Shown here one piece after another: positions 1 to 9,294 of a DNA stretch of 45,670 nt; the first letter of the stretch is position 1, and the number at the start of each line of letters is the position of its first letter. A model generated the notes under the pieces. That model worked only from the letters and a program-made list of their open reading frames with translations, ran no database searches and was not told where the DNA came from. The translations under genes and the position numbers were made by a program. The stretch is taken from NCBI RefSeq assembly GCF_937863595.1, contig NZ_CALMGQ010000091.1, positions 1 through 45,670 of the forward strand, read 5' to 3'. The DNA comes from an uncultured Cytophaga sp. GTDB lineage: Bacteria; Bacteroidota; Bacteroidia; Cytophagales; Cytophagaceae.

Positions 1-1096
1 TGGCTTCAGCTATGTTTGGAATAAAGATGCAACGCCAATTTCAGGTGCAACAACAGCTACGTATTCTGCAACAGCATCAGGTTCGTACACGGTAATCGTA
101 AGTTCTAACGGATGTTCTGCTACATCGGCAGCAAAAGTGGTTACAGTAAATATATTGCCAACAGCAACAATTAGTACAACCACATCCACCACATTCTGCA
201 CAGGCGGAAATGTATTGTTGTCTGCGAATACGGGAAATGGCTTCAGCTATGTTTGGAATAAAGATGCAACGCCAATTTCAGGTGCAACAACAGCTACGTA
301 TTCTGCAACAGCATCAGGTTCGTACACGGTAATCGTAAGTTCTAACGGATGTTCTGCTACATCGGCAGCAAAAGTGGTTACAGTAAATATATTGCCAACA
401 GCAACAATTAGTACAACCACATCCACCACATTCTGCACAGGCGGAAATGTATTGTTGTCTGCGAATACTGGAAATGGGTTCAGCTATGTTTGGAATAAAG
501 ATGCAACACCAATTTCAGGTGCAACAACATCTACCTATTCTCCAACAGTATCAGGTTCGTATACAGTAACCGTAAGTTCTAACGGATGTTCTGCTACATC
601 GGCAGCAAAAGTGGTTACAGTAAATATATTGCCAACAGCAACAATTAGTACAACCACATCCACCACATTCTGCACAGGCGGAAATGTATTGTTGTCTGCG
701 AATACGGGAAATGGCTTCAGCTATGTTTGGAATAAAGATGCAACGCCAATTTCAGGTGCAACAACATCTACATATTCTGCAACAACATCAGGTTCGTATA
801 CGGTAACCGTAAGTTCTAAGGGATGTTCTGCTACATCGACAGCAAAAGTGGTTACAGTAAATCCATTGCCAACTGCAACAATTTCAACAACAACATCCAC
901 CACATTCTGCACAGGCGGAAATGTATTGTTGTCTGCGAATGCGGGAAATGGGTTTAGTTATGTTTGGAATAAAGATGCAACGCCAATTTCAGGTGCAACA
1001 ACATCTACATTTTCTGCAACAGCATCAGGTTCGTATACAGTAACCGTAAGTTCTAACGGATGTTCTGCTACATCGGTAGCAAAAGTGGTTACAGTA
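1..1096 (+). repeat. Tandem 237-bp coding repeat, five copies
   Basis: Units start at 1, 238, 475, 712 and 949, exactly 237 bp (79 codons) apart; the last is partial. The first two units, compared base by base, differ at one position near their ends (acggg versus actgg). Later units carry a few substitutions, and the fourth-to-fifth linker has changed (NPLPTATIS in place of NILPTATIS). The whole number of codons keeps the frame when copy number changes. Copies probably continue upstream of the window. Confidence 0.95.
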
Positions 1097-1801
1097 TCTA
1101 CTTCAGTTACCTGGTACCGAGATGTAGATGGTGATGGTAAAGGGGATGCAAGTGTATCGCAAACATCTTGCACGCAACCAATAGGTTATGTATCCATATC
1201 GGGTGATTTGTGTCCCTTAGATGTAAATAAATTTGCACCGGGAAGTTGTGGCTGTGGAAATTCAGAAATAGATACGGATCAGGATTTAATAGCAGACTGT
1301 ATTGATACGGATGATGATAATGACGGAGTCTTAGATGCTGTTGATTGTAACCCATTAGATGCATCGATTGGCTCTAAAACTGTTTGGTATCAAGATGTAG
1401 ATGGGGATGGTAAAGGGGATGTAAGTGTGTCACAAACATCTTGTACGCAACCAATAGGGTATGTTTCTGAGTCTGGAGATAGCTGCCCAACAGATGCTAC
1501 TAAATTAAGCCCTGGACTTTGTGGTTGTGGCATAGTTGAAGGTACATGTACTACGACTGGTATTGTTGATTTGAAATCTACAGATGCAATTAAAATTATG
1601 CCAAATCCAAGTTCAGAACAATTTAACTTAGTTCTTAGTGAATCTGCAATGATATATATATCAAGTATCGATGGTAAATTGGTAGAAACATTTTCAAATG
1701 TTTCTGAACTTAAATTCGGATCGGATTATGCTAAAGGCGTATATGTCGTTCAAATCATGAATGGTTCTTCTTCTCAGATTCTTCGAGTTGTTAAACAATA
1801 A
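1..1801 (+). CDS. Secreted Ig-like repeat protein with type IX sorting domain (5' end outside window)
   Basis: The reading frame is open from base 2, so the N-terminus lies upstream of the window. From the visible start come five Ig/PKD-like repeats of 79 residues, each with a conserved TTFCTGG segment and a later NGCSAT or KGCSAT cysteine that could pair with it. Next come two WYxDVDGDGKGD segments flanking an Asp-rich run (DTDQDLIADCIDTDDDNDG) typical of calcium-binding thrombospondin type 3-like repeats. The last ~80 residues (KIMPNPSSEQFNL to the end at VKQ) match the type A C-terminal sorting domain of the type IX secretion system. The protein is therefore expected to cross the outer membrane and be attached to the surface or released. 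The repeats suggest an adhesin or stalk; no catalytic domain is visible in this part, and the missing N-terminus could hold one. Confidence 0.85.
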   Translation, partial: GFSYVWNKDATPISGATTATYSATASGSYTVIVSSNGCSATSAAKVVTVNILPTATISTTTSTTFCTGGNVLLSANTGNGFSYVWNKDATPISGATTATYSATASGSYTVIVSSNGCSATSAAKVVTVNILPTATISTTTSTTFCTGGNVLLSANTGNGFSYVWNKDATPISGATTSTYSPTVSGSYTVTVSSNGCSATSAAKVVTVNILPTATISTTTSTTFCTGGNVLLSANTGNGFSYVWNKDATPISGATTSTYSATTSGSYTVTVSSKGCSATSTAKVVTVNPLPTATISTTTSTTFCTGGNVLLSANAGNGFSYVWNKDATPISGATTSTFSATASGSYTVTVSSNGCSATSVAKVVTVSTSVTWYRDVDGDGKGDASVSQTSCTQPIGYVSISGDLCPLDVNKFAPGSCGCGNSEIDTDQDLIADCIDTDDDNDGVLDAVDCNPLDASIGSKTVWYQDVDGDGKGDVSVSQTSCTQPIGYVSESGDSCPTDATKLSPGLCGCGIVEGTCTTTGIVDLKSTDAIKIMPNPSSEQFNLVLSESAMIYISSIDGKLVETFSNVSELKFGSDYAKGVYVVQIMNGSSSQILRVVKQ

Positions 1802-1837
1802 TATTAAAATAGAAATCACGTATTTTATTTAAAATAA

Positions 1838-1881
1838 GCAGGTTTTTCCAGTCTTTTATAGATGGGGAAAACCTGTTTTTA
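1838..1881 (+). terminator. Intrinsic terminator of the repeat-protein gene
   Basis: CAGGTTTT at 1839-1846 pairs with AAAACCTG at 1868-1875 and is followed directly by TTTTT. It lies 38 bases after the stop codon. Confidence 0.8.
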
Positions 1882-2174
1882 ATTATAAATGAATATTGGT
1901 GGTTACTTTTTTAAGCTAATTCCGTCTTTATTATAGAAATATCACATTCAATATAAAAACATTCAGGTGTGTTATTTATATTGAATAAAAGGGAATCATT
2001 GTGTTCAACCAATTAGATGCTATGATTTCTTGATATCTTTCCTGTTTAGTAAAAGGCATACGTGGTAACATGTATGCCTTTTTTTATTCATAAAAACTGG
2101 TTTAAGCTTTTTTGTATTCAATCTCTTTCATTTTTACTAACTTGTATCTACATATAGTTGAGTGAAGAGTACGG
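1882..2174. other. Gene-free stretch with two further hairpins
   Basis: With the terminator before it, this makes a gap of over 370 bases without a convincing gene. It holds a perfect 12-bp inverted repeat (attcaatataaa at 1946-1957, tttatattgaat at 1975-1986). A separate terminator hairpin lies at 2052-2081. The hairpins could be back-up terminators or parts of a small transcript. I saw no clear TAnnTTTG promoter. Confidence 0.5.
2051..2086 (+). terminator. Second, orphan intrinsic terminator
   Basis: AAAGGCATAC (2052-2061) pairs with GTATGCCTTT (2072-2081), followed by more T residues. No gene ends just before it. It is either a back-up to the terminator at 1838 or the end of an unrecognised small RNA. 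Confidence 0.75.
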
Positions 2175-3722
2175 ATGGAGCATTTATATAAAAAACAAAT
2201 CAGCAACGCATTTGTAGATACATTTCCTGGAGATGTATCCATGAACAATGCCAGAAGACAAACACCTGGCTTCTTGTATTGTAGTGTTTTACCTACTCCT
2301 GTTCAGAAACCACGGTTGTTGGCATGGTCAGAAGATGTAGCTACTATATTGGATCTAGAGAGCCCAAATGAGGGAGATGTACAAATACTAGCTGGGAATG
2401 TTGTAAGTCCTACAATGAAGCCGTATGCGTCCTGTTACGCAGGTCATCAGTTTGGTAACTGGGCTGGTCAACTTGGGGATGGTAGAGCCATTTCATTAGG
2501 CTTTTGCCAAGGGAAGGATGGGAGTGAATACGAAATGCAATTGAAAGGAGCTGGTCCAACGCCATACTCTAGAAATGCAGATGGTAGAGCCGTATTGCGT
2601 TCTTCTGTTCGCGAATACTTGATGAGTGAAGCCATGCATTACTTGGGTGTACCAACAACACGTGCACTTAGTTTGGTTTCCACAGGAGATGATGTATTGA
2701 GAGATATGTTTTATAATGGTCACCCTGAATATGAACAAGGTGCGATTGTATTGAGGGTAGCTCCTTTATTTGTTCGTTTTGGGAATTTTGAAATGTTGGC
2801 AGAACGAAATAATCTAGTTTTGAGTAAACAGTTATGTGATTGGGTGATTGAACGATATTATCCTGAAATAGTAGGCGAGGATCGTGTCGTAAAACTATTT
2901 CAAGCAGTAGCGGAACGTACCGCGGATATGGTTATTGGTTGGTTGCGAGTAGGTTTTGTACATGGTGTTATGAATACAGATAACATGTCCATACTTGGAT
3001 TAACAATTGATTATGGTCCGTATTCGTTTATGGATGATTACGATGCACGCTTCACACCTAATACAACTGATTTGCCAGGTAGGAGATATGCTTTTGGAAA
3101 TCAGGCATCTGTTGCTTATTGGAATTTAGGAAAGTTGGCAAATGCTTTCGCTTTTTTAGTACCCGATACGGATAAATTGGTTGAAGTATTAAACAACTAT
3201 CAAGGTTTATACGAAGGTAAGTATTATTCTATGATGGCGAATAAATTAGGCTTTGATGTGTTACGTGAAGAGGATCCTGTATGGATAGATTCTTTTGAAG
3301 AAATGCTACGAATACTTAAGCCAGACATGACCATCTTTTATCAATTATTGATTGATTTACCTGAAAAAATTGGTACTGCTGCTGAACTCAAACAATACTT
3401 TCAAGAATCGTTTTATACAGAACCAGATGAAGCATTGTTACATGCTACATTGAAAGCATATGCTGAAAGAATTAAAACAAATACGTGTTCAAAAGAAATC
3501 TCTAAAAATAAAATGCAAGTTTCAAACCCTCGTTTTATTTTAAGAAATTATATGTTGCACGAAGCAATTGAAAAACTTGAAAAGGGGGATGATTCTTTGT
3601 TTAAGAAATTAGAAGAATTTTGTAAGCACCCCTATACGAATAAGGGTGATGCATATTTTATAAAACGTCCAGATTGGGCAGCACAAAAAGCTGGCTGTTC
3701 TATGTTGTCATGTAGTTCTTAA
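2175..3722 (+). CDS. selO: Protein adenylyltransferase SelO (YdiU/UPF0061 family)
   Basis: SelO proteins have a pseudokinase fold and transfer AMP from ATP to Ser, Thr or Tyr of target proteins, with roles in redox stress. The 515-residue length is normal for the family. Visible family signatures are YAGHQFGNWAGQLGDGRA near residue 90, LKGAGPTPYSRNADGRAVLRSS near 120, LRVGFVHGVMNTDNMSILG near 260 and IDYGPYSFMDDYD just after. The C-terminus GCSMLSCSS carries the conserved penultimate-region cysteine that is selenocysteine in some eukaryotic members. The ATG at 2175 follows a gagtgaagag stretch that could bind the ribosome. A small gene follows 17 bases later and may be cotranscribed. Confidence 0.9.
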   Translation: MEHLYKKQISNAFVDTFPGDVSMNNARRQTPGFLYCSVLPTPVQKPRLLAWSEDVATILDLESPNEGDVQILAGNVVSPTMKPYASCYAGHQFGNWAGQLGDGRAISLGFCQGKDGSEYEMQLKGAGPTPYSRNADGRAVLRSSVREYLMSEAMHYLGVPTTRALSLVSTGDDVLRDMFYNGHPEYEQGAIVLRVAPLFVRFGNFEMLAERNNLVLSKQLCDWVIERYYPEIVGEDRVVKLFQAVAERTADMVIGWLRVGFVHGVMNTDNMSILGLTIDYGPYSFMDDYDARFTPNTTDLPGRRYAFGNQASVAYWNLGKLANAFAFLVPDTDKLVEVLNNYQGLYEGKYYSMMANKLGFDVLREEDPVWIDSFEEMLRILKPDMTIFYQLLIDLPEKIGTAAELKQYFQESFYTEPDEALLHATLKAYAERIKTNTCSKEISKNKMQVSNPRFILRNYMLHEAIEKLEKGDDSLFKKLEEFCKHPYTNKGDAYFIKRPDWAAQKAGCSMLSCSS

Positions 3723-3739
3723 TATATCTGTAATGAAAT

Positions 3740-4003
3740 ATGAAAACGGGTCCTAGATATATTGGGGATGTAAACTATGCATCCATACGTGCACACATAG
3801 AAAAGTTAAACATTCGGGATGGATATAAAATTAAAATGAATCCGATTGATTTTGAAAAACTTGTTGTAGAATATCGACAGTTGTTTCAAAAGGATTTTTA
3901 TGTAGTTATGGAAATTGCAGGTATTTCTGTAGAACAATTTCAAGCAACACCTGTGAATCGGATTTGTGTTGTAGAAAATAATTCAGATGGATGTGTGATT
4001 TAG
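3740..4003 (+). CDS. Small protein of unknown function (87 aa)
   Basis: I do not recognise this family. It is a soluble, mixed alpha/beta-looking protein with no signal peptide or membrane segment. The start at 3740 is chosen because an ATG seven bases earlier, in another frame, stops after seven codons. It follows the selO stop by 17 bases and ends just before a strong terminator, so it is probably the last gene of a selO transcript. That position is the only clue to its role. Confidence 0.65.
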   Translation: MKTGPRYIGDVNYASIRAHIEKLNIRDGYKIKMNPIDFEKLVVEYRQLFQKDFYVVMEIAGISVEQFQATPVNRICVVENNSDGCVI

Positions 4004-4011
4004 AATGAAAA

Positions 4012-4055
4012 CTAAAAACCGCCAGGTTACAATATGTTTCCTAGGCGGTTTTTAG
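4012..4055. terminator. Bidirectional terminator between convergent genes
   Basis: CTAAAAACCGCC (4012-4023) pairs perfectly with GGCGGTTTTTAG (4044-4055). The A-run on one side and T-run on the other give a U-tract on both strands. It lies between the + strand small gene ending at 4003 and the - strand cellulase gene ending at 4073. Confidence 0.9.
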
Positions 4056-4072
4056 TTTGATTAATAGTTGTT

Positions 4073-7000
4073 TTAATATTTAATTATTTTTTGAATTACT
4101 TTGTGCGAATCCCAAGTAAGTAGCAATTGATACATGCCAGAACTATAGGGCATTTCAATCACAATTGGAACAACTGAATAGGCTTGCGTTGAAGTCAACA
4201 CAACATTTCCAATCGCATCTATAAGTGTATAGGTAATATCCGTATCTATTGATTCCGTTAATTCGATAGTGATTTTATCGGTACATGGAATGGGATATAT
4301 CTTAATGGATGACTCTATCGTTGAAACAAGTATTGGAGTAGTCGTTCCAACAGATATCGGTAATGAAAGTGTTGATGTTTGTCCACCTGATTTTGTTTCA
4401 ATCAAGGTAACATTGCCGCTCGATGTTCCAAAATTTACAACAATTGAATGCGTTCCTTGTCCACTTACAATCGTTGCACCTGCTGGTACAGACCACGTAT
4501 AGGTCATTCCTGTTTGACTTGGCACCGAATAACTTACAGATGTTTGATTTGAAACTACCGAAGTTGGTCCAGTAACATTTAAATCAAAACCAGGATTTGC
4601 ATTTACTGTAACCTTAATTGAATTTGAATTCGCCTGAGGGGTATTTAGGCAGGCTGCATTTGAAGTCATTGTTGCTGTTATAGCATCGTTATTTGTTAAT
4701 GCCATTGTTGCATAACTTGAATTCGTCGCTCCTGAAATAACGGTTCCATTTTTTTTCCATTGGAAAGTAGGAGCGTTTCCACCATTTGTATAGTTAACTG
4801 TAAATGTAGCAGATTGACCTGCATAGATGGTATTACTTGGTGTAACACTAATGGAAATAGTGGGTGTAACCTTTGCATTCACGGTAATTACTTTTGCTGT
4901 GCTGGTAACAGATACGTTCGATGGACAGCTGATATTGCTTGTCATTGTTACGGTATAGCTATCATTGTTTGCAGCACTATTTGTGGTATAACTTACGTTG
5001 GTTGCGCCACCGATTGTAGTTCCTCCTTTTTTCCATTGGTAGGCAGTGTTCGTTCCTCCATTTGTAGGCGTTGCTGTTAGTGTAATACTTGTTCCTGCAC
5101 AAATGGATGTTGTTGCAGTGTTTATTGTTACAACTGGCGTAACAGTTGCATTCACAGTAATATTTATAGTGCTTGGTGAACCACTACCGCAGGTATTTGT
5201 AGGCGTAACTTTTATTGTTCCACTCGTTGTTCCCATTTTGACAGTAATCGTATTTGTACCAGAGCCAGCTGTGATTGTTGCACCTGATGGAAGAGTCCAT
5301 GTGTAGCCTGTTGCATTTGATACAGATGAAATACTGTAAGTTACATTCGTGGAATTTGCACATACAGATGTTGAACCTGAAATGCTACCTGCAGCTGAGG
5401 GAGCAGTACATGCAGAACCTACTAGAATAGCTGTTCCTGCGTATGAAGGATTTGTCCATGCTTGATCTGCACTTGCAAACCAAGACATTTTTCCATCTCG
5501 CGCATTGCCATCATCGTCATCATCTACTTCCACATCAAATCCAATCAATTGATTGTTTGCTGGTGTATTGTTAATGGTAGACCAAGGAATTCGTATTTCC
5601 GTAATATAGCCACCAGTTTTTGCAACGTGTGCAAAGGTAATTCCTGTTGTTGATTTATTGTTCGCTTCAGTTACTGTCGCATCATTCCAACGGAACATGT
5701 ATTGAAAGTAATTACTACCAACAGATGTTGCTTTTGTATTTCCAACATCAAAAAATACTTCAATATTGTCATCGTCGTATTTATTTGTTCCACTGTCATT
5801 TATTAATATATTATCGTTTAAATCAACAAGTAGATATACATAGGTATTGTCCCATAATGCTTTAAATGTTCCTGACAAATCAGTGGCATTACTTATTGTT
5901 CCGGATATAACAGTATTCAAATTTCCTGCGTTATTTGTATTCCATATGGCTTCTATAGTTCCATCAATGGTAGGAGCTGTAGATGTTTGATTAATCGCTT
6001 TATATACATTTAAAGATACAGGAGTACTTGTGCCCGTTGCAGAACTTGAATTATATGCTACGGCAGTGATAGATACTTTTCCTGAAGTATTAATTGTCCA
6101 TGATACATTATAAGGAGATGATGTTTTTGTACCAATAAGAGTAGTACCATTATAAAATTCTACTTTAGAAATTGTTCCGCTAGTAGTTGTTGCTGTAGCA
6201 GTAAGTGTTATTGTTGCCCCTTCTGTATAATTTCCCGCTGTTGGAGAACTTAAATTTGCAGTAACAGCAGTCGTAGTTAGAGAACTGGGATTCCAGAAAT
6301 TGCCAGTTTGCATAAATAAGGAAATAACTCTTAGTGTGTTTCCAAAATAACCCGATCCATCAACCGTATTTACTGTCTTTGTATACATGCTATTCATAAT
6401 ATTTTGGTAGGTGGAGGTAGCTCCACAAATGCCAGCAGCATACATTGATACAAACGTCGCATTAACCGTTCCGTTTCCGCCTGATTGTGCTACTGGTCCA
6501 CCTGCATTATTTGCACCCTTACCGTTTACATAGGCCGCAATGGGAACACAAAAGTTCGTTTGTGCAGTTGTATTTCCAGTCCATAATACTTCCGTCGCCA
6601 TTCTCCATGGACTGCGGCAAGCATCGTATCCATATTCATTTGACCCATTACAATTATTTGGTGAACCATTTTGGTCTGACCAATTACTTACTAAACCTGT
6701 TGTCGTATTTCTATTTGCGTTTATAAGATTGTAAGCTGCTGTTATTGCACTGTTCCATGTACTTGCTTGTGAGGATACCAGGGTAGCAAATTGTCTGTAA
6801 TAAGCAGGTGATTGATAACTTGGATTTCTACAGTTTGAGCCCATTCCCCAACCATCACCGTTGATTGATTGAAAAGATGTATTATGTATTTCGTATGTTT
6901 TAATTGCCGTAATTAATGTAGTCGCTTCAGTGCTATATTTGTATGGACTAGTTGCAGAAGGCCATTGTTTTGATGCAACGATTAATGCCATTGCTGCATC

Positions 7001-7489
7001 AAGGTCTGCGTCTGTGGCACCATTCGAACCTGATGCTCCGGAACAACCACCAATCTTCCAATTCATCAATCCATTGTTATTGGAATTTGTTTTATAGTAA
7101 GCCCACAAGCCATCAAATAATGCTTTGTCAGCTGCATAGGCAGCTATCAGCATCCCGTATCCAATTCCTTCTGAAACAGTGGAAGAATTATCATCAAATA
7201 GAACTCTGTATTGCGAGCCACATGCTTGTACGTATTTTGTTTTCCATGAAGTATATGCGCTATAGGCGTCCTGTGATTTTCCATATTGATTACTTGCTGG
7301 TGTATAAGCACCAGTAGGTAGTGTAGCAGGTATAATTCCATATCCATACGGATTAGCTGATGCCGCTATTTTAGAACCAAAAGGTACAGCTGGTGCACTC
7401 GGTGTATTAACTTGTGCGTATGAGCGCGAAATAAGGGTTATTAGGATTACAGTAAATAACCAATTTATACACTTGTAAATAATCTTCAT
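4073..7489 (-). CDS. Secreted multidomain GH8 endoglucanase-type glycoside hydrolase with type IX sorting domain
   Basis: The protein begins with a signal peptide (about residues 1-25, ending RSYAQ). A GH8 catalytic domain follows to about residue 395. VSEGIGYGML places the likely acid catalyst at Glu107, and ATDADLD around 158-164 supplies the conserved acidic residues. GH8 enzymes are inverting and cut beta-1,4-glucan, chitosan or xylan; in this type of organism cellulose is likely. After it come an Ig-like module (about 405-490), a CBM9-like module (about 492-680, starting near APTIDGTIEAIWN, with a DVEVDDDDDGNARDGK loop), four PKD/Ig-like modules and a C-terminal sorting domain (IKIYPIPCTDKITIEL to the end). 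The 1138 residues are about three times a bare GH8. It is a single gene, closed by the terminator at 4012-4055. Confidence 0.9.
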   Translation of the reverse strand: MKIIYKCINWLFTVILITLISRSYAQVNTPSAPAVPFGSKIAASANPYGYGIIPATLPTGAYTPASNQYGKSQDAYSAYTSWKTKYVQACGSQYRVLFDDNSSTVSEGIGYGMLIAAYAADKALFDGLWAYYKTNSNNNGLMNWKIGGCSGASGSNGATDADLDAAMALIVASKQWPSATSPYKYSTEATTLITAIKTYEIHNTSFQSINGDGWGMGSNCRNPSYQSPAYYRQFATLVSSQASTWNSAITAAYNLINANRNTTTGLVSNWSDQNGSPNNCNGSNEYGYDACRSPWRMATEVLWTGNTTAQTNFCVPIAAYVNGKGANNAGGPVAQSGGNGTVNATFVSMYAAGICGATSTYQNIMNSMYTKTVNTVDGSGYFGNTLRVISLFMQTGNFWNPSSLTTTAVTANLSSPTAGNYTEGATITLTATATTTSGTISKVEFYNGTTLIGTKTSSPYNVSWTINTSGKVSITAVAYNSSSATGTSTPVSLNVYKAINQTSTAPTIDGTIEAIWNTNNAGNLNTVISGTISNATDLSGTFKALWDNTYVYLLVDLNDNILINDSGTNKYDDDNIEVFFDVGNTKATSVGSNYFQYMFRWNDATVTEANNKSTTGITFAHVAKTGGYITEIRIPWSTINNTPANNQLIGFDVEVDDDDDGNARDGKMSWFASADQAWTNPSYAGTAILVGSACTAPSAAGSISGSTSVCANSTNVTYSISSVSNATGYTWTLPSGATITAGSGTNTITVKMGTTSGTIKVTPTNTCGSGSPSTINITVNATVTPVVTINTATTSICAGTSITLTATPTNGGTNTAYQWKKGGTTIGGATNVSYTTNSAANNDSYTVTMTSNISCPSNVSVTSTAKVITVNAKVTPTISISVTPSNTIYAGQSATFTVNYTNGGNAPTFQWKKNGTVISGATNSSYATMALTNNDAITATMTSNAACLNTPQANSNSIKVTVNANPGFDLNVTGPTSVVSNQTSVSYSVPSQTGMTYTWSVPAGATIVSGQGTHSIVVNFGTSSGNVTLIETKSGGQTSTLSLPISVGTTTPILVSTIESSIKIYPIPCTDKITIELTESIDTDITYTLIDAIGNVVLTSTQAYSVVPIVIEMPYSSGMYQLLLTWDSHKVIQKIIKY

Positions 7490-7788
7490 AGGATTTCTTT
7501 AAGGCGATGTTTCTACTTATAATTTAGCATAAAAACCTATAACTTATTGAAATGATGACAGAAAATATCAATAAAATCACATTTTAAATTAATTGAATGG
7601 ATTATATCCTCATAATCAATGGAGTTGAAAAGTACTATTTAAAAAATAAAAGGGATAGTGTACTATTTATCAGATGATTTATCGAAATGCAAAATTAGAT
7701 AGGGTACTCTTGAAAATGCGGAGATTGTTGATCGTATTGAAATTTTGGTTAACAGATATGATAACTATGTCAGGGTCTATTTTATTAT
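7490..7788. other. Gene-free leader region of the cellulase gene
   Basis: I see no gene here. It must hold the promoter of the - strand cellulase gene; I found no clean TAnnTTTG element, only the weak TAGGTTTT on the - strand about 45 bases before the start. A direct repeat gtactattta occurs at 7632-7641 and 7660-7669, 28 bases apart, which could be a paired regulator site. Confidence 0.4.
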
Positions 7789-7826
7789 TAGTGGTTATTT
7801 CTTTTACTCAAACAAATAACCACTAT
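7789..7826 (-). terminator. Inverted repeat over the stop codon of the Hsp70-like gene
   Basis: TAGTGGTTATTT (7789-7800) and AAATAACCACTA (7815-7826) form a perfect 12-bp stem. Its upstream arm on the - strand lies inside the last codons of the gene and the TAA stop lies in the loop. There is no U-tract, so termination is only a guess. Confidence 0.4.
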
Positions 7827-9069
7827 AGGCCAAACCCTTAGCTACGCTTACAAAATTATCATCTGATTTAATTGGTGTATTCGGGAATACACTTTTAAAT
7901 AAGTCCTGTACAGCCAATACCAATGAACTTCCACCCGTAATGAAAAGTGTATCTATGTCTGTTAATTTAATGTCGTTTTGCTCTAAAAAAAGTAGTAAGT
8001 ATTTTTTTATTTTAACAATGTCTTTACCGATGATGCTATTGTAATCTGTTACGCTTAGGTGTTCTTCAATATCGATATCCAATGCATGATATTCAAATGT
8101 AGATTCTGATTTTTTTGATAATTCTACTTTTGTTTTTTCTATGGATTGAAAAATGGAATACCCCAAATTATTTTCTGTAAGTGTTATGAGATTTTTAATT
8201 TTTTTATTTTGATTCGTATAACTATAATATTGCCTCAAATCATTTTGCACTTTTAATCCATTAAAGAAATTCATTTTTTCCCATGAGCAAATGTTGCTAA
8301 AAAAACTTGGTGGAACGTCTACTTGCTTACCTGGCATGGATTCGTAGGTAAGTCCACGACCAAAATTAGGTGTGCCTTTGTCCCACATCAAGGCCGAATC
8401 AAAACTATCGCCACCAATATAGATACCACCTGTAGCAAGTATGTCTTTTCTTCTATCTTTTTCAAACGTTCTGTTGGGGTCTAATTTTATGAAGGTAAAA
8501 TCCGTTGTACCTCCACCTAAATCGGCTACTAGAACGTGTTCTTTCTTTGAAATCGTTTTTTCATATGCAAATGCTGCACCAATCGGTTCAAATTGAAATC
8601 GAACGTCTGTTAATCCCGCAATATCGGCGGCTTTTAGTAAACGTTTTTGGGCCAATGAATCAAATTGGCTGTTGTCTTCATCAAAAAATACAGGTCTTCC
8701 TATGATTGCTTTTTTACAATCGTAACCAACGATGCTGTCTGCTTTTTGTTTTAAATCTTTTAGGATCAAACTAATTAAATCCGAAGCATTATATGATTTA
8801 GTATGTATTCGGGTTTCAGTAAAATTACTTCTCGGTAATACACGTTTTATGGATTTCATAAAACGTCCTTTCATTCCATCTTTTACATAGTTTGTTATTG
8901 CTTCTTCGCCAATAAAATAAGATATAGGTTTAGTTACATCAAAATCATTGGGGAAATATAATATAGAAGGTACTGTAATGGTGTTAATTAATTCATTTGT
9001 CTCTTCATCAAAAATACACAGAACGGAATTAGAAGTTCCGAAATCTATACCATAAAGGTGCTTACTCAT
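7804..9069 (-). CDS. Hsp70-like ATPase (YegD-type chaperone homologue)
   Basis: The 421-residue protein shows the actin/Hsp70 nucleotide-binding fold. GIDFGTSNSVLC near residue 8 is phosphate loop 1, VLVADLGGGTTDFTF near 185 is phosphate loop 2, and LFITGGSSLV near 385 is the adenosine motif. It is much shorter than DnaK (about 640 residues) and has no recognisable substrate-binding domain or lid, as in the E. coli YegD group. Its substrate is unknown. It stands alone on the - strand and is divergent from the barrel-protein gene starting at 9295. The upstream 225 bases must hold both promoters, but I could not define either. Confidence 0.8.
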   Translation of the reverse strand: MSKHLYGIDFGTSNSVLCIFDEETNELINTITVPSILYFPNDFDVTKPISYFIGEEAITNYVKDGMKGRFMKSIKRVLPRSNFTETRIHTKSYNASDLISLILKDLKQKADSIVGYDCKKAIIGRPVFFDEDNSQFDSLAQKRLLKAADIAGLTDVRFQFEPIGAAFAYEKTISKKEHVLVADLGGGTTDFTFIKLDPNRTFEKDRRKDILATGGIYIGGDSFDSALMWDKGTPNFGRGLTYESMPGKQVDVPPSFFSNICSWEKMNFFNGLKVQNDLRQYYSYTNQNKKIKNLITLTENNLGYSIFQSIEKTKVELSKKSESTFEYHALDIDIEEHLSVTDYNSIIGKDIVKIKKYLLLFLEQNDIKLTDIDTLFITGGSSLVLAVQDLFKSVFPNTPIKSDDNFVSVAKGLAYSGYLFE

Positions 9070-9294
9070 TATTTGTTCTAGATTTAAGCGTGATGGTTAT
9101 TCTAATAATCATCAATTTGAATGTCTTTTTTGTAAAGGTACACATTCAAATGAACCATTTAAAATTGCGGACAAAATTATTGAAGATTTAATTTGTTGGT
9201 AATTGGTATATTGAATCTTAGTAATGTGGAAACCATGTATAATAGGATTTAATTTATTACATTTAATTAAATAAATCTAGGAATAAAATACAAT

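Noticed and set aside
1..1096. CRISPR-like regular repeat
   Set aside because: Units are 237 bp, contiguous and protein-coding with no spacers.
10..1364. Several 63-85 codon frames on the - strand across the repeats
   Set aside because: They recur with the 237-bp period and are mirror images of the coding repeats; the + strand frame carries clear protein domains.
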